Part shown: one piece after another, positions 1 to 8,328 of the stretch
How positions within the stretch are numbered: the stretch's first letter is position 1
Layout of the letters: the number at the start of each line of letters is the position of its first letter
Assembly (NCBI GenBank): GCA_035505375.1
Contig: DATJQV010000028.1
Coordinates: 1 to 56,440, forward strand
DNA length: 56,440 nt
Direction of reading: 5' to 3'
DNA from: a bacterium
GTDB lineage: Bacteria; Hydrothermota; Tepidihabitantia; Tepidihabitantales; Tepidihabitantaceae
Program-made: the position numbers and the translations under genes
The notes under the pieces: model-generated
Told to the model about the DNA's origin: nothing
Database searches by the model: none
What the model saw: only the letters and a program-made list of their open reading frames with translations

Positions 1-1
1 C

Positions 2-2149
2 GGAGCCACCAACCGGAAGGTCGCCAAGATCCCGGGCGGGAGTATCGTGGTGGGATTCTGTTACAACCCCACGAACAACAAGGTCTATGCCGTCAACAAC
101 TCGGACGCCACGGTTACCGTCATTGATGGTGCGACCAACCAACGCCTTGCGACAGTCCCGGTCGGCAACAACCCCACGGTGCTCGCCTACAACCCGGCTC
201 ACAACGTTGTCTACTGTGCGAACGAAGACGCACAGAGTGTGACAGTGATCGACGGTGCGACCGATTCGGTGGTCACGACGATCACCGTCGGCCAGCAGCC
301 CCGGGCGTTCGCGGTCAACGCAACGGGCAGCAAGCTCTACGTGGCCGCGGGCTGGGATAATGCGGTCAAGGTGGTTAACTGCGCAACCAACACGGTTGTC
401 GCAACCATCCCCGTTGGCACCACGCCGGCGGACCTGGTCTACAACGCGACCAACAACAAGGTCTATTGCCCGGCCGGCAACTATCTTTATGTCATCAACG
501 CCGCAGCCGACTCGGTTACTGACTCTTTGTATTCCGAGTATTCGGTAGCGGCGATGGCGTATGTCGCCAACAACAACCGGCTTTACTTGACGTCCTATAG
601 CACGGACACCGTTTACGCGCTCGCGGGGGCGACCAATTCGGTCGTCGCACGAATTGCGACGCCGGGCTGGGTGAACAGGCTGTCCTACAACTCCGCCAAC
701 AACCGCCTCTGGGGAAGCTGTACCGACAGCGGCTCCGCCATGGCCATTGACTGTGCCGGCGACTCCGTGCTGGCTGTGGTCAGGACCGGAGCCAGACCGG
801 CCGCGTTGCTCGCCAACCCGGTCGGCAACAAGGTCTATACCGCCGACGAGTACAGCGATGATGTAACAGTCATTGACGGGGCCGCGAATTCGGTAGTCGC
901 CTCGGTCACGACGGGGATGTGGGATGACCTGCTTCTCTACGACCCCAACGGCAGCAAGGTCTACTGCTCGGGCAGCAGGTGGGTGGCCGCAATCAGCGGC
1001 ACGACGGACAGAGTTGCGCGGGCCATCCCGGTCCCGGGCTGGCAGGCGGCCCTCGCCTGCAACCCGGTCAGCAACAAGGTCTACGCCGCAGGCTCGGACT
1101 CGGCCAGGCTCAGCATCATTGATGCGGCGGCGGATTCGGTCATTGCTTCGCTCTCGCTGGGCGGTGAGGCCGCTTTGGCCATGGTCTGCAACCCGGTCAG
1201 CAACAAGGCCTATTGCGTCACCCAGAACACAATCAGGATATACAGTGGTTCCGGTGACACACTCATCAAGACTCTGCCGGGGGGCATGGTGTCGGGCATG
1301 CTGCATAACCCGACCAACAACGAGGTCTACTGCCTCATGGTTGACGGCAACGGCGTGATGGTCATCTCCGGGGCCGGCGATTCGGTAGTCAAGACGATTC
1401 CCGTCGGCACGAATCCCCAGGCGCTGGCCTTTGACAGCGCGGCCAACCGGCTCTACGTCGCCAACAACTACGACGCGACGGTGTCGGTGATCGACTGCGG
1501 CCGTGATTCGGTGGTCGCCACGGTCGCGGTCGCCGGCTATCCGGTGGCGTTGGGCTTCAACCCGACCGACCACAAGGTATATGCGGCCTGCCAGAGCAAC
1601 GTTACCGTGATTGACGCGGCCCGCGATTCCGTCGTCGCATCACTCACGGTTGGCGGCTACCCCAATGCCTTTGTCTATTCCGCGCACAACGACTGGATGT
1701 ACTTCACGCGACGCAACGACAACATCGTTGTGACAATCGACGGCGTGTCGAACCATATTGCCGACAGCGTCAGAGTCGGCGCCGGGCCGACCTGTCTCGT
1801 GCTCAACCCACAGCAGCACCGCGTCTACTCAGCGAACATGTGGAGTTCGGACGTATCAGTCATCGGCGACTCGGCTCTCGGTATTACGGAACAACGCTGG
1901 GCTGCGATCCGCAACCCGCGGCCCGCAGCTACCATCGTCCGTGGAGTGCTGGTGCTAGGCGCAGTAGACAGCAGACAGAAGACAGCATACAGGGCGGGTC
2001 TGCTCGACGTCACCGGCAGAAAGGTGCTGGAACTCAAGACCGGCGCGAATGATGTGCGCGCCCTGGCTCCGGGCGTGTATTTCGTCCGGGAGCGCTTAGC
2101 GGTTGGCGGTGAGCGGTCCACGGTCCGCAAGGTCGTGATTACTCAATAG
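2..2149 (+). CDS. Secreted YVTN-type beta-propeller protein with C-terminal sorting domain (5' truncated)
   Basis: This is a repeat protein of about 42-residue units such as NKVYAVNNSDATVTVIDGAT, the YVTN/NHL-like propeller family, probably exported and surface-attached. The reading frame is open from base 2, and the first 15 codons (GATNRKVAKIPGG...) already form a propeller repeat, so the true start and signal peptide lie left of the window; the GTG at 47 is internal. The last 85 residues form a type IX-like sorting domain: RGVLVLG, LLDVTGRKV, APGVYFVR, then KVVITQ. Two stretches in that domain (about 1966-1995 and 2092-2125) are made of short DNA words found elsewhere between genes. The next gene starts 9 bases downstream, so the two are probably co-transcribed. 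The specific ligand or role is unknown. Confidence 0.85.
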   Translation, partial: GATNRKVAKIPGGSIVVGFCYNPTNNKVYAVNNSDATVTVIDGATNQRLATVPVGNNPTVLAYNPAHNVVYCANEDAQSVTVIDGATDSVVTTITVGQQPRAFAVNATGSKLYVAAGWDNAVKVVNCATNTVVATIPVGTTPADLVYNATNNKVYCPAGNYLYVINAAADSVTDSLYSEYSVAAMAYVANNNRLYLTSYSTDTVYALAGATNSVVARIATPGWVNRLSYNSANNRLWGSCTDSGSAMAIDCAGDSVLAVVRTGARPAALLANPVGNKVYTADEYSDDVTVIDGAANSVVASVTTGMWDDLLLYDPNGSKVYCSGSRWVAAISGTTDRVARAIPVPGWQAALACNPVSNKVYAAGSDSARLSIIDAAADSVIASLSLGGEAALAMVCNPVSNKAYCVTQNTIRIYSGSGDTLIKTLPGGMVSGMLHNPTNNEVYCLMVDGNGVMVISGAGDSVVKTIPVGTNPQALAFDSAANRLYVANNYDATVSVIDCGRDSVVATVAVAGYPVALGFNPTDHKVYAACQSNVTVIDAARDSVVASLTVGGYPNAFVYSAHNDWMYFTRRNDNIVVTIDGVSNHIADSVRVGAGPTCLVLNPQQHRVYSANMWSSDVSVIGDSALGITEQRWAAIRNPRPAATIVRGVLVLGAVDSRQKTAYRAGLLDVTGRKVLELKTGANDVRALAPGVYFVRERLAVGGERSTVRKVVITQ

Positions 2150-2158
2150 GGAGGTCTC

Positions 2159-4174
2159 GTGAGATTCTGCATTCTGACTTCTGCGTTCTGCCTGCTGGCG
2201 TCGTTAGTCCAAGCCCGGCAACCGGGTTTCGACCCGAAAGACGTTGTCAGGCGCGCGCGACCGCGACACACCGGCGCCGCGACATTGATCCCTGATGCCG
2301 GCGAGTTCCTGATTGACACGACCATACAATATGTCGCTGCGCCGGGCTACCAGCAAGACCCGGCCGTTGCGTTCGACGGCGTGAACTTCCTCGTGGTCTG
2401 GACAGACTGGGTCAGCGATTCGTCGAGCGGCATCTACGCGACGCGAGTGACGCCTGCGGGCGCGCTGCTCGACCCGTCCGCCATCGTGCTCTCGACCGCC
2501 GGGAGCGAGCAGCAGTCTCCCGCCGTCGCCTTTGATGGCACGAACTTCCTCGCGGTCTGGGTGGATAACCGCGACTCCGGATACGACGTCTTCGCGGCGC
2601 GGGTTACACCGCAAGGCACCGTGCTCGATCCGTCAAGCATCCCTGTCTCGACCGCTCAATACGACCAGGAGTATCCCGCGGTCGCGTTTGACGGAACGGA
2701 CTTTCTCGTTGTCTGGTCCAATGACTGGCGCAGCGATTCATCCAGTGACATCTACGCGGCGCGGGTGACGCCGCAGGGCACGGTGCTCGACCCGACCGGC
2801 TTCGCGGTCTCGACCGCTGCCGGAGCACAGTCATCTCCCACGGTCGCCTTTGACGGCGTGAATTCGCTCGTGACCTGGAGTGACCCGCGCAGCGACCCGT
2901 ACGGAGACATCTACGCGGCGCGCGTGACTCCGCAAGGCACCGTGCTTGACCCGTCCGGCATTGTGATCTCAGCCGCTGCCAACTCGCAGGAATCCCCGTT
3001 CGTTGCGTTTGACGGCACAGAATACCTCGTGGCCTGGTACGACACTCGCAGCACCAACTACGCCGACGTCTATGCGGCGCGGGTGACACCTGCGGGCACG
3101 GTGCTCGACCCGTCCGGTATCGCGGTCTCGACTGCCGCGGGGTATCAGAACGCCGAATGCGTTGCGTTCGACGGCACGAACTTCTGGGTGACCTGGAGCG
3201 ACTATCGCAGCGGTACTGCGTACGGCGACATCTACGCGGCGCGAGTGACGCCGCAGGGGACCGTGCTCGACCCATCCGGCATCGCGGTCTCTGCCGCCGC
3301 GAACGACCAGTCGTATCCGGCCGTGGCCTTTGACGGAGCGAACTACCTCGTGACCTGGATGGACAATCGCGGCGGCTCATCCTACGACATCTACGCGGCG
3401 CGGGTTACACCGCAAGGCACCGTGCTTGACGCATCCGGCATCGCGGTCGCAGCGGACACGAACGACCAGTTGTACCCGGCCGTTGCATTCGACGGCACGA
3501 ACTTCCTTCTGAGCTGGACCGACGACCGCAGCGACTGGCAGGGCGACATCTACGCGGCGCGGGTAACACCGCAAGGTACCGTGCTCGACCCGACCGGCAT
3601 TCTGGTCTGCGCCGCCGGCGAACAGCAGTATCCCGACGTCGCGTTTGATGGTACGAACTCCTTCGTGGCGTGGGGAGACTACCGGAGCGGCTCGAACTTC
3701 GACATCTACTGTGCGCGGGTGACGCCGGCCGGCGTGGTAGAGGACAGCGGGCCGGTCGTCAAGCAGGCAGGCGACCAGTTGGGCCCGGCGCTTGCACGCG
3801 GCACCGGAAGCCAGTTGTTTCTGGTATACCAGGGATGGGCTGGGACCGTCGGCAACCGGACTTACAACACCAGCCGTATCTGGGGCAGGATGAACCCGGC
3901 GGCGGGGATTGAAGAAACGAGGAATGATGCACGCGGAACGACAAGCGGCAGGCCGACTATCGTCCGCGGCGTGCTGGCGCTGGGCGGAGTAGGCAGTAGA
4001 CAGAATACAGCAGACAGGGCGGAGCTACTCGACATCAGTGGGTGCAAGGTGATGGAGTTGCGGGCGGGTGCGAACGACGTCAGCCGCCTCGCGCCCGGCG
4101 TCTACTTCATGCGTCAGGCGTCAGGCGAACAGCGTGAGGCGTCAAGCATCATCAAGGTCGTGTCGACGAGGTAA
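2159..4174 (+). CDS. Secreted protein with nine ~50-residue repeats and C-terminal sorting domain
   Basis: The start is GTG with GGGAGG about 5 bases upstream. Residues 1-20 (MRFCILTSAFCLLASLVQA) are a signal peptide; its DNA is itself a micro-repeat of ATTCTGC-like units. Nine repeats follow, each with VAFDGxNFLVxW, an acidic/RS loop, DIYAARVTPQGTVLDP and SGIAVSTAA, which looks like a beta-propeller or stacked beta architecture. The C-terminus has TIVRGVLALGG, LLDISGCKV, APGVYFMR and KVVSTR, homologous to the sorting domain of the preceding gene, so cleavage and surface anchoring are likely. Function beyond a cell-surface repeat protein is not recognised. The repeats are very similar at DNA level, which suggests recent internal duplication. 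Confidence 0.85.
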   Translation: MRFCILTSAFCLLASLVQARQPGFDPKDVVRRARPRHTGAATLIPDAGEFLIDTTIQYVAAPGYQQDPAVAFDGVNFLVVWTDWVSDSSSGIYATRVTPAGALLDPSAIVLSTAGSEQQSPAVAFDGTNFLAVWVDNRDSGYDVFAARVTPQGTVLDPSSIPVSTAQYDQEYPAVAFDGTDFLVVWSNDWRSDSSSDIYAARVTPQGTVLDPTGFAVSTAAGAQSSPTVAFDGVNSLVTWSDPRSDPYGDIYAARVTPQGTVLDPSGIVISAAANSQESPFVAFDGTEYLVAWYDTRSTNYADVYAARVTPAGTVLDPSGIAVSTAAGYQNAECVAFDGTNFWVTWSDYRSGTAYGDIYAARVTPQGTVLDPSGIAVSAAANDQSYPAVAFDGANYLVTWMDNRGGSSYDIYAARVTPQGTVLDASGIAVAADTNDQLYPAVAFDGTNFLLSWTDDRSDWQGDIYAARVTPQGTVLDPTGILVCAAGEQQYPDVAFDGTNSFVAWGDYRSGSNFDIYCARVTPAGVVEDSGPVVKQAGDQLGPALARGTGSQLFLVYQGWAGTVGNRTYNTSRIWGRMNPAAGIEETRNDARGTTSGRPTIVRGVLALGGVGSRQNTADRAELLDISGCKVMELRAGANDVSRLAPGVYFMRQASGEQREASSIIKVVSTR

Positions 4175-4195
4175 TGGAAAGAAGGAGTTGAGAAG

Positions 4196-5959
4196 ATGAT
4201 TCGTGCACGGTACTTAGTATTGGCACTAGGGTTGGCGATGCTGCTGCCGGCGGCGTGCTGGCTCGCGCAGAAGGTCGACATGCACTTTGTGACGCCCGTT
4301 GACGGCCAGAAAGTGACGCCCGGCGTCATCCCAATCAAGGTCCATGCCACCAGCGATGGGAAAATCCTCAGCGTCACGTTTGAGGTCGATAACGTCGTCA
4401 CGGCTTACGACACGGTGGGCGCAAACGACACCTGGCGTTTCTCCTGGGACGCGTCGCACGTTAGCCCGGGCACCGCCCACGAGCTCAGTGTGTTTGCGGA
4501 CGTGGCGCATCCGAACGGCGTCACCGGGGACGTTGCAAGGATCCACGTGAAGGTCGATACCGGCGGGCCCTGGGTCAAGATGCTGTCGCCGCAGGACGGC
4601 GACTCGGTTTCGCGCGGCCTTGTCCCGGTCGCGGTCCGGGCCCGGGACTCGGTCGGCGTCGGGATGGACAAGGTTGAGTTCTACATTGACGACGTACTGG
4701 GCGGCACGGTCACCGCGAGCGCGGGCGACACGTACCGCTGGACGTGGAATGACTCGCAGGCGACGGCCGGGGGACATTCGCTGAAGGCCAAGGCGTACAA
4801 CCAGCACGGCGACAAGGCGGTCGCTGGTGTCACGGTATACGTCAAGGCCGGCGCACACGGTGCCCCGAAGCATCACTACGGAACGATATCCGCCGACGAA
4901 ACCTGGTCGCCGGACAACAACCCGCACTTCATCGACGGCGACGTCTTCATCACCAACAACGCCCTAGTGACCATCATGCCGGGCTGCACGGTCAAGTTTA
5001 CGGGCCAGTACGGCATCCGGGCCGGCACGTACCCTCCTTTGCAGGGCGGGATCAACGCCGTGGGCCTCCAGAATTCGCCTATCCTGTTCACGTCAGCCGG
5101 CTCGTCGCCGCAACCGGGCGATTGGACGGCTATCTACCTTGATGCCGGGACGTCCTCGAACACGCACTTCAGCTACTGCACCTTCGAGTACGGCGGCTAC
5201 TACTCGGGCGAGGGTGATATCATCGTGACCGGTAACCAGGCCGCTTCGTTTGATAACTGCACCATCCGGCATTCTCGATACGTAGGCATATATTGCTCAA
5301 GCGCGGCGTTCAGCTCTTTCAGCAACAATACGATTACGGCCAACGGCTCATACCCCATCGCGGTTTCACCCGATGTGGTCCCAACGATTAGCCCGGATAA
5401 CGACCTGTCGGGCAATGGGGCCAGCGGAATTGAGTTGTTGCCCGGGAGCGTGAAGACAAACGTAACCTGGCCGGCGCCCAGCGTGCCCTACGTCATCTCC
5501 AGCGCGATTAGCGTTAACGATTCGACCCATCACCCCGTGCTCACGATTGCGCCCGGATGCTCGCTGAAGTTCAGTGGCGGCAGCCTCAGCGCCTACAAAG
5601 GTGATATCGTTGCCGACGGAACCGCGGGCCAGATCGTTTTCACCACGAACGGTTCCCCGCCGGCCTGGGGCAAGTTCTACGGGATAACGGTCGGCACCGG
5701 ACTGCCGGGCGACACGCTGTCCGGCACGCGGCTCGTCAAATGTCTGGTGTCCTACGGTGGCGATTCCACCTCCGGGCTTTCCGGTAATATCAAGGTCATG
5801 TCGACCCGGCCGACAATCAGTAACTGCGAAATCGACCACGGGTGCCGTTGCGGCATCGTGCTCTTCGGAAACCAGGTTCCGGACACGGCAGCGTTGCGCA
5901 CGAATAACAGCTTCGCGAACAACGACAGCGGCAACGTCCGCTGGTCCGGCCACAAGTAG
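4196..5959 (+). CDS. Secreted protein: two Ig-like domains plus right-handed beta-helix
   Basis: ATG with AAGGAG upstream. Residues 1-27 are a hydrophobic export signal (LVLALGLAMLLPAACWLAQ); the Cys could be a weak lipobox, but Pro at -3 is atypical. Residues about 30-110 and 120-215 are two bacterial Ig-like modules (VTPVDGQKVTPGVIPIKV; MLSPQDGDSVSRGLVPVAV). Residues about 230-580 read as a parallel beta-helix (polysaccharide-lyase or adhesin fold) with repeated NxSFxNNxI and ISNCEI-type rungs. Unlike its two upstream neighbours it lacks an in-frame sorting domain, but a degraded one lies just downstream (6061-6191), so the gene may have lost its tail by frameshift. Substrate unknown. Confidence 0.8.
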   Translation: MIRARYLVLALGLAMLLPAACWLAQKVDMHFVTPVDGQKVTPGVIPIKVHATSDGKILSVTFEVDNVVTAYDTVGANDTWRFSWDASHVSPGTAHELSVFADVAHPNGVTGDVARIHVKVDTGGPWVKMLSPQDGDSVSRGLVPVAVRARDSVGVGMDKVEFYIDDVLGGTVTASAGDTYRWTWNDSQATAGGHSLKAKAYNQHGDKAVAGVTVYVKAGAHGAPKHHYGTISADETWSPDNNPHFIDGDVFITNNALVTIMPGCTVKFTGQYGIRAGTYPPLQGGINAVGLQNSPILFTSAGSSPQPGDWTAIYLDAGTSSNTHFSYCTFEYGGYYSGEGDIIVTGNQAASFDNCTIRHSRYVGIYCSSAAFSSFSNNTITANGSYPIAVSPDVVPTISPDNDLSGNGASGIELLPGSVKTNVTWPAPSVPYVISSAISVNDSTHHPVLTIAPGCSLKFSGGSLSAYKGDIVADGTAGQIVFTTNGSPPAWGKFYGITVGTGLPGDTLSGTRLVKCLVSYGGDSTSGLSGNIKVMSTRPTISNCEIDHGCRCGIVLFGNQVPDTAALRTNNSFANNDSGNVRWSGHK

Positions 5960-6060
5960 GTCGGGAATGACCCGCCAATTCGCCGTTGCCGTATGTACGT
6001 CTCGCCGGCGCCAATCACCGGTGCGCAGCCACGGCCGGCAATGCCGCTAACCGGAACCGG

Positions 6061-6191
6061 ATTTCAGGTCGTGGATGCTATACGGTGAAGTAGTGAACCG
6101 TCCCGCGCCCGGCGTGTACTTTGCAGGAAAGCGGTCAGGGATCAGGGGTCGGGGGTCAGGGAAGATGCGGAAGGTCATCATCAGCCGGTGA
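6061..6191 (+). pseudogene. Degraded C-terminal sorting-domain remnant
   Basis: From 6093 one frame reads VNRPAPGVYFAGKRSG, continues through a run of Gly/Arg/Ser residues and ends in KMRKVIISR and a TGA at 6189-6191. This matches the end of the sorting domains of the neighbouring secreted proteins (APGVYFVR...RKVVITQ). Just upstream, in another frame, 6061-6075 reads ISGRG, like the DxTGRK strand, and stops soon after. The start and the frame continuity are lost, so this is a remnant, most simply the lost tail of the beta-helix gene that ends at 5959. The loop before KVI is built of GTCAGGGATCAGGGGTC-type words. Confidence 0.6.
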
Positions 6192-6937
6192 TGCTCGTGC
6201 GTGCTCTGCCCCGGCTCTACGACGACCTTGCCGCATGGTGGCCGCTGCTCTCCAATCCTGACGACTATGCGGCTGAGGCGGAGTTCTGTTGGCGCTGCAT
6301 CACCGAGGCAAGCCGGATTCCGGTACGGACCGTGCTGGAACTCGGCTCGGGCGGCGGCAACAACGCGTCCCACCTCAAGGCACGCTGCGAACTGACGCTG
6401 GTGGACCTGTCGCCGGCAATGCTCCGAGTAAGCCGGTCGCTCAATCCCGAGTGCGAACACGTCCATGGTGACATGCGCGAAGTCAGGCTGGGCCGCCGGT
6501 TCGACGCCGTGTTTGTCCATAGTGCCGTAGCCTACATGCTGTCCGAAACAGACCTGACCCGGGCGATGGAAACGGCCTGGATTCACCTGCAGCCGGGCGG
6601 CGCGGCGCTGTTCTGTCCCAACGACGTGGCGGAGACGTTCAAGGCAGGCACGTATCACGGCGGGCACGACCGCATGCTGCGCAGCCTGCGCTACCTTGAG
6701 TGGGTCCATGAACCTGCCCCGGGTGACACGCTGGTGACAACAGACTTCGCCTACATCCTGCAAGACAAGGATGGGATCAGGATGGAGTACGACCGGCACG
6801 TGACCGGGCTCTTCCCGCGCGCCAAGTGGCTGGGGCTGCTCCAGGCGCAGGGCTTCACGGCGACGACTCGCGAACGCGCCGAGCCGGCGACATCCGGCCC
6901 GATGCACGAAGTGTTCGTTGCGACGCGGCCCGAATGA
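6191..6937 (+). CDS. Class I SAM-dependent methyltransferase
   Basis: Protein of 248 residues from the ATG at 6191, which overlaps the TGA of the sorting-domain remnant (TGATG); an in-frame GTG at 6188 is an alternative. The Rossmann methyltransferase motif I is VLELGSGGGNNASHLK near residues 47-62, motif II has LTLVDLSPAMLRVSR, and DMREVRLGRRFDAVFVHSAVAYM covers motifs III-IV. After the domain comes a region ending in HEVFVATRPE, as in small-molecule methyltransferases of the Methyltransf_11/25 type. Substrate cannot be told. No partner pathway is visible next to it. Confidence 0.85.
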   Translation: MLVRALPRLYDDLAAWWPLLSNPDDYAAEAEFCWRCITEASRIPVRTVLELGSGGGNNASHLKARCELTLVDLSPAMLRVSRSLNPECEHVHGDMREVRLGRRFDAVFVHSAVAYMLSETDLTRAMETAWIHLQPGGAALFCPNDVAETFKAGTYHGGHDRMLRSLRYLEWVHEPAPGDTLVTTDFAYILQDKDGIRMEYDRHVTGLFPRAKWLGLLQAQGFTATTRERAEPATSGPMHEVFVATRPE

Positions 6938-7495
6938 CGAAGGGTGTCTTGCGTCCTTCCTCGACTTGGAGAGTCTGCGTCAGGCTTGATCGTCCCCGGT
7001 CGTTTGAGGCAGGCGCATGCCTGCCGCGGATTGCTGTTGACGAACCACTCTACGGGCGGAGCAATTCGGGAGGCAATTCTCCGGGCAAACCGGAGAGCAA
7101 CGGTCAGAGCTACCTCGGGACCAACGCGGACGGCAACCGGCGGAGCTAGCCGGGCCGCAACGCTCCGGCCAACCCGCAGAGCAACCGGTGGAGTAACCCG
7201 TAGACTAACCCTGAGAGCAAACCGGAGAGGAACCCGTAGACCAACCCGGCGAGTTGCGGTGGAGGTTCATCCGGGAGTTGCGGTGGAGACAACCCTCCGG
7301 GCTATGCCTCAACCTATCCCCTAACCTATCGCTGGGGCAATCCCCCGGGCGAGGGAGGGGACTTTCGGGAAGGCGACCTAGCGCTTGATTGTTCAACAAG
7401 TTAGGCGGATTCCTGGCTCCGTGAGCTTGTATCCAAAGAGTAAACTTTTCCCCGCCGGTCATCCGCGCGTCGGCTTGACTTTTCACCCAGACGAC
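6938..7495. other. Non-coding stretch carrying a repeat array
   Basis: No convincing gene. Bases 6938-7057 show nothing recognisable. Bases 7058-7380 hold a repeat array that has a second copy near 21.7 kb. Bases 7381-7495 lead into a restriction-modification relic. Open frames across the array have low-complexity Arg/Thr/Asn-rich translations and look like by-products of the repeat. Confidence 0.6.
7058..7380 (+). repeat. Long dispersed repeat, copy 1, built of ~14-nt degenerate units
   Basis: The stretch consists of near-tandem units of the form GGAGAGCAACCSGTAGA, interspersed with TTCGGGAGGCAA, AACCCGTAGACTAACCCTGA and GAGTTGCGGTGGAG. It ends in GGGGCAATCCCCCGGGCG. The same order of units occurs at 21732-22062 in the same orientation. 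The two copies differ by scattered substitutions and by a replaced block just before GGGGCAATCCCC: here CTCAACCTATCCCCTAACC, there words of the type CTATCTACTGCC. There is no stable reading frame. It is not bounded by obvious target duplications. Confidence 0.8.
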
Positions 7496-7510
7496 ATGTT
7501 CTCAGGCACA

Positions 7511-7690
7511 ATGGGATCCGCGCCCGACTCGGTGAAACGTATGGTTGACCACTTCGACCAGAACCGCAAGGTCTTCCTGTCCACTGACTACAAAGAAGAA
7601 CGACTCCGCGCCGAGTTCCTCAATCCCTTCTTCGCCGCGCTCGGCCGGGACGTGGACAACTCCATTGACACGATTCGGACCAGGAGTTGA
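7511..7690 (+). pseudogene. N-terminal relic of a type IIG (Eco57I-like) restriction-methylase
   Basis: The frame reads MGSAPDSVKRMVDHF, then NRKVFLSTDYKEERLRAEFL, NPFFAALGRDVDN, and stops after 15 more codons or so. This is the characteristic opening of large fused restriction-methyltransferase (type IIG) proteins, normally about 1000 residues. An in-frame ATG at 7496 is also possible. Only about 60 residues remain, with no nuclease, methylase or specificity domain, so it should be inactive. A second relic with the same opening lies at 55902-56159 on the minus strand. Confidence 0.7.
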
Positions 7691-7751
7691 GAAGTGTCCG
7701 TGAATGACCCAACGACATCGTGCTGGAATGGGGCTAGTCAGCAACAACCAG

Positions 7752-7774
7752 GAGGGCGGCTTTGAGCCGCCCTC
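7752..7774. terminator. GC-rich hairpin, probable terminator
   Basis: Perfect 10-bp stem GAGGGCGGCT / AGCCGCCCTC with a 3-base loop, followed by CGGCTTTCC. It separates the restriction relic from the Fur-family regulator. The T-run is weak, so termination is inferred from structure only. Confidence 0.55.
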
Positions 7775-7815
7775 GGCTTTCCGGTGCGGGGCTGGAAGAG
7801 TGGCAGATTTGCGGC

Positions 7816-7831
7816 TATAGTAGCTGGAATG
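7816..7831 (+). promoter_or_regulatory. -10 element placed for a leaderless regulator mRNA
   Basis: TATAGT at 7816-7821 ends only 7 bases before the ATG at 7829, so transcription would start at or next to the start codon. No clear -35 box is seen (TGGAAG at 7793-7798 is poor) and no ribosome binding site precedes this ATG. Confidence 0.35.
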
Positions 7832-8269
7832 AGACTATCCGACCCAACCATCATCGGTCTCCTGCGCAGCCGCGGCCTGCGACCGACGCGAGCCAGCCGG
7901 CTCATCCTGGCTCGGTTGCGGCACAGCAACGATCACTTGAGCGCTGAGGAGTTACGGGGCGCCCTGCGTCGCCGTGGCCACGTCGTCAGCATCGCCACGC
8001 TCTACCAGAACCTCGCGCGTCTGTCCGAAGCCGGGCTGCTTGCTAGCTTCGCCGACTCCGAGGGGCTGGTACGGTACGACGCCAACACGGCGCCCCACGC
8101 TCACTTGGTCTGTTCCCGGTGCGGTCGGATACTCGACCTGCCGATGACCAACCCGCTTGTGAACCGGCTGAATATCTCCAGCGGGAGGCGGACACGGCAG
8201 TACCGCGGCTGGGCCGTCCAGAACGCCCGGCTCGAACTGTGCGGGCTTTGTCCGAAGTGCCGGCGCTGA
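7829..8269 (+). CDS. Fur-family regulator, PerR-like
   Basis: Protein of 146 residues from ATG 7829 (MRLSDPTIIGLL); longer in-frame starts add unconserved residues. The winged helix covers residues 10-80, including GHVVSIATLYQNLARLSEAGL. The dimer/metal region has PHAHLVCSRCG (Cys95, Cys98) and CGLCPKC (Cys138, Cys141), the structural zinc site of PerR/Fur. His36 in NDHLSAEEL matches the peroxide-oxidised His of PerR. Asp103 in ILDL sits where PerR has Asp and Fur has Glu. It lies directly upstream of catalase, whose promoter carries a PerR-box-like palindrome, so peroxide-responsive repression is the likely job. Assignment as PerR rather than Fur is inference. Confidence 0.85.
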   Translation: MRLSDPTIIGLLRSRGLRPTRASRLILARLRHSNDHLSAEELRGALRRRGHVVSIATLYQNLARLSEAGLLASFADSEGLVRYDANTAPHAHLVCSRCGRILDLPMTNPLVNRLNISSGRRTRQYRGWAVQNARLELCGLCPKCRR

Positions 8270-8285
8270 TCCCCGTCCTTTCAAA

Positions 8286-8313
8286 TTGACAGCATCGGGT
8301 GACCGGCTATAAT
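8286..8313 (+). promoter_or_regulatory. Consensus sigma-70 promoter of catalase gene
   Basis: TTGACA at 8286-8291 and TATAAT at 8308-8313, spacer 16 bp, both hexamers perfect. Transcription should start near 8320, giving a leader of about 50 bases before the catalase start. Confidence 0.8.
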
Positions 8314-8328
8314 CCCTCGATCCCTAAG

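Noticed and set aside
6826-7324. Open frames through the 7.06-7.38 kb repeat
   Set aside because: Their Asn/Gly or Arg/Thr-rich sequence simply mirrors the DNA units, and the second repeat copy has a different frame open.
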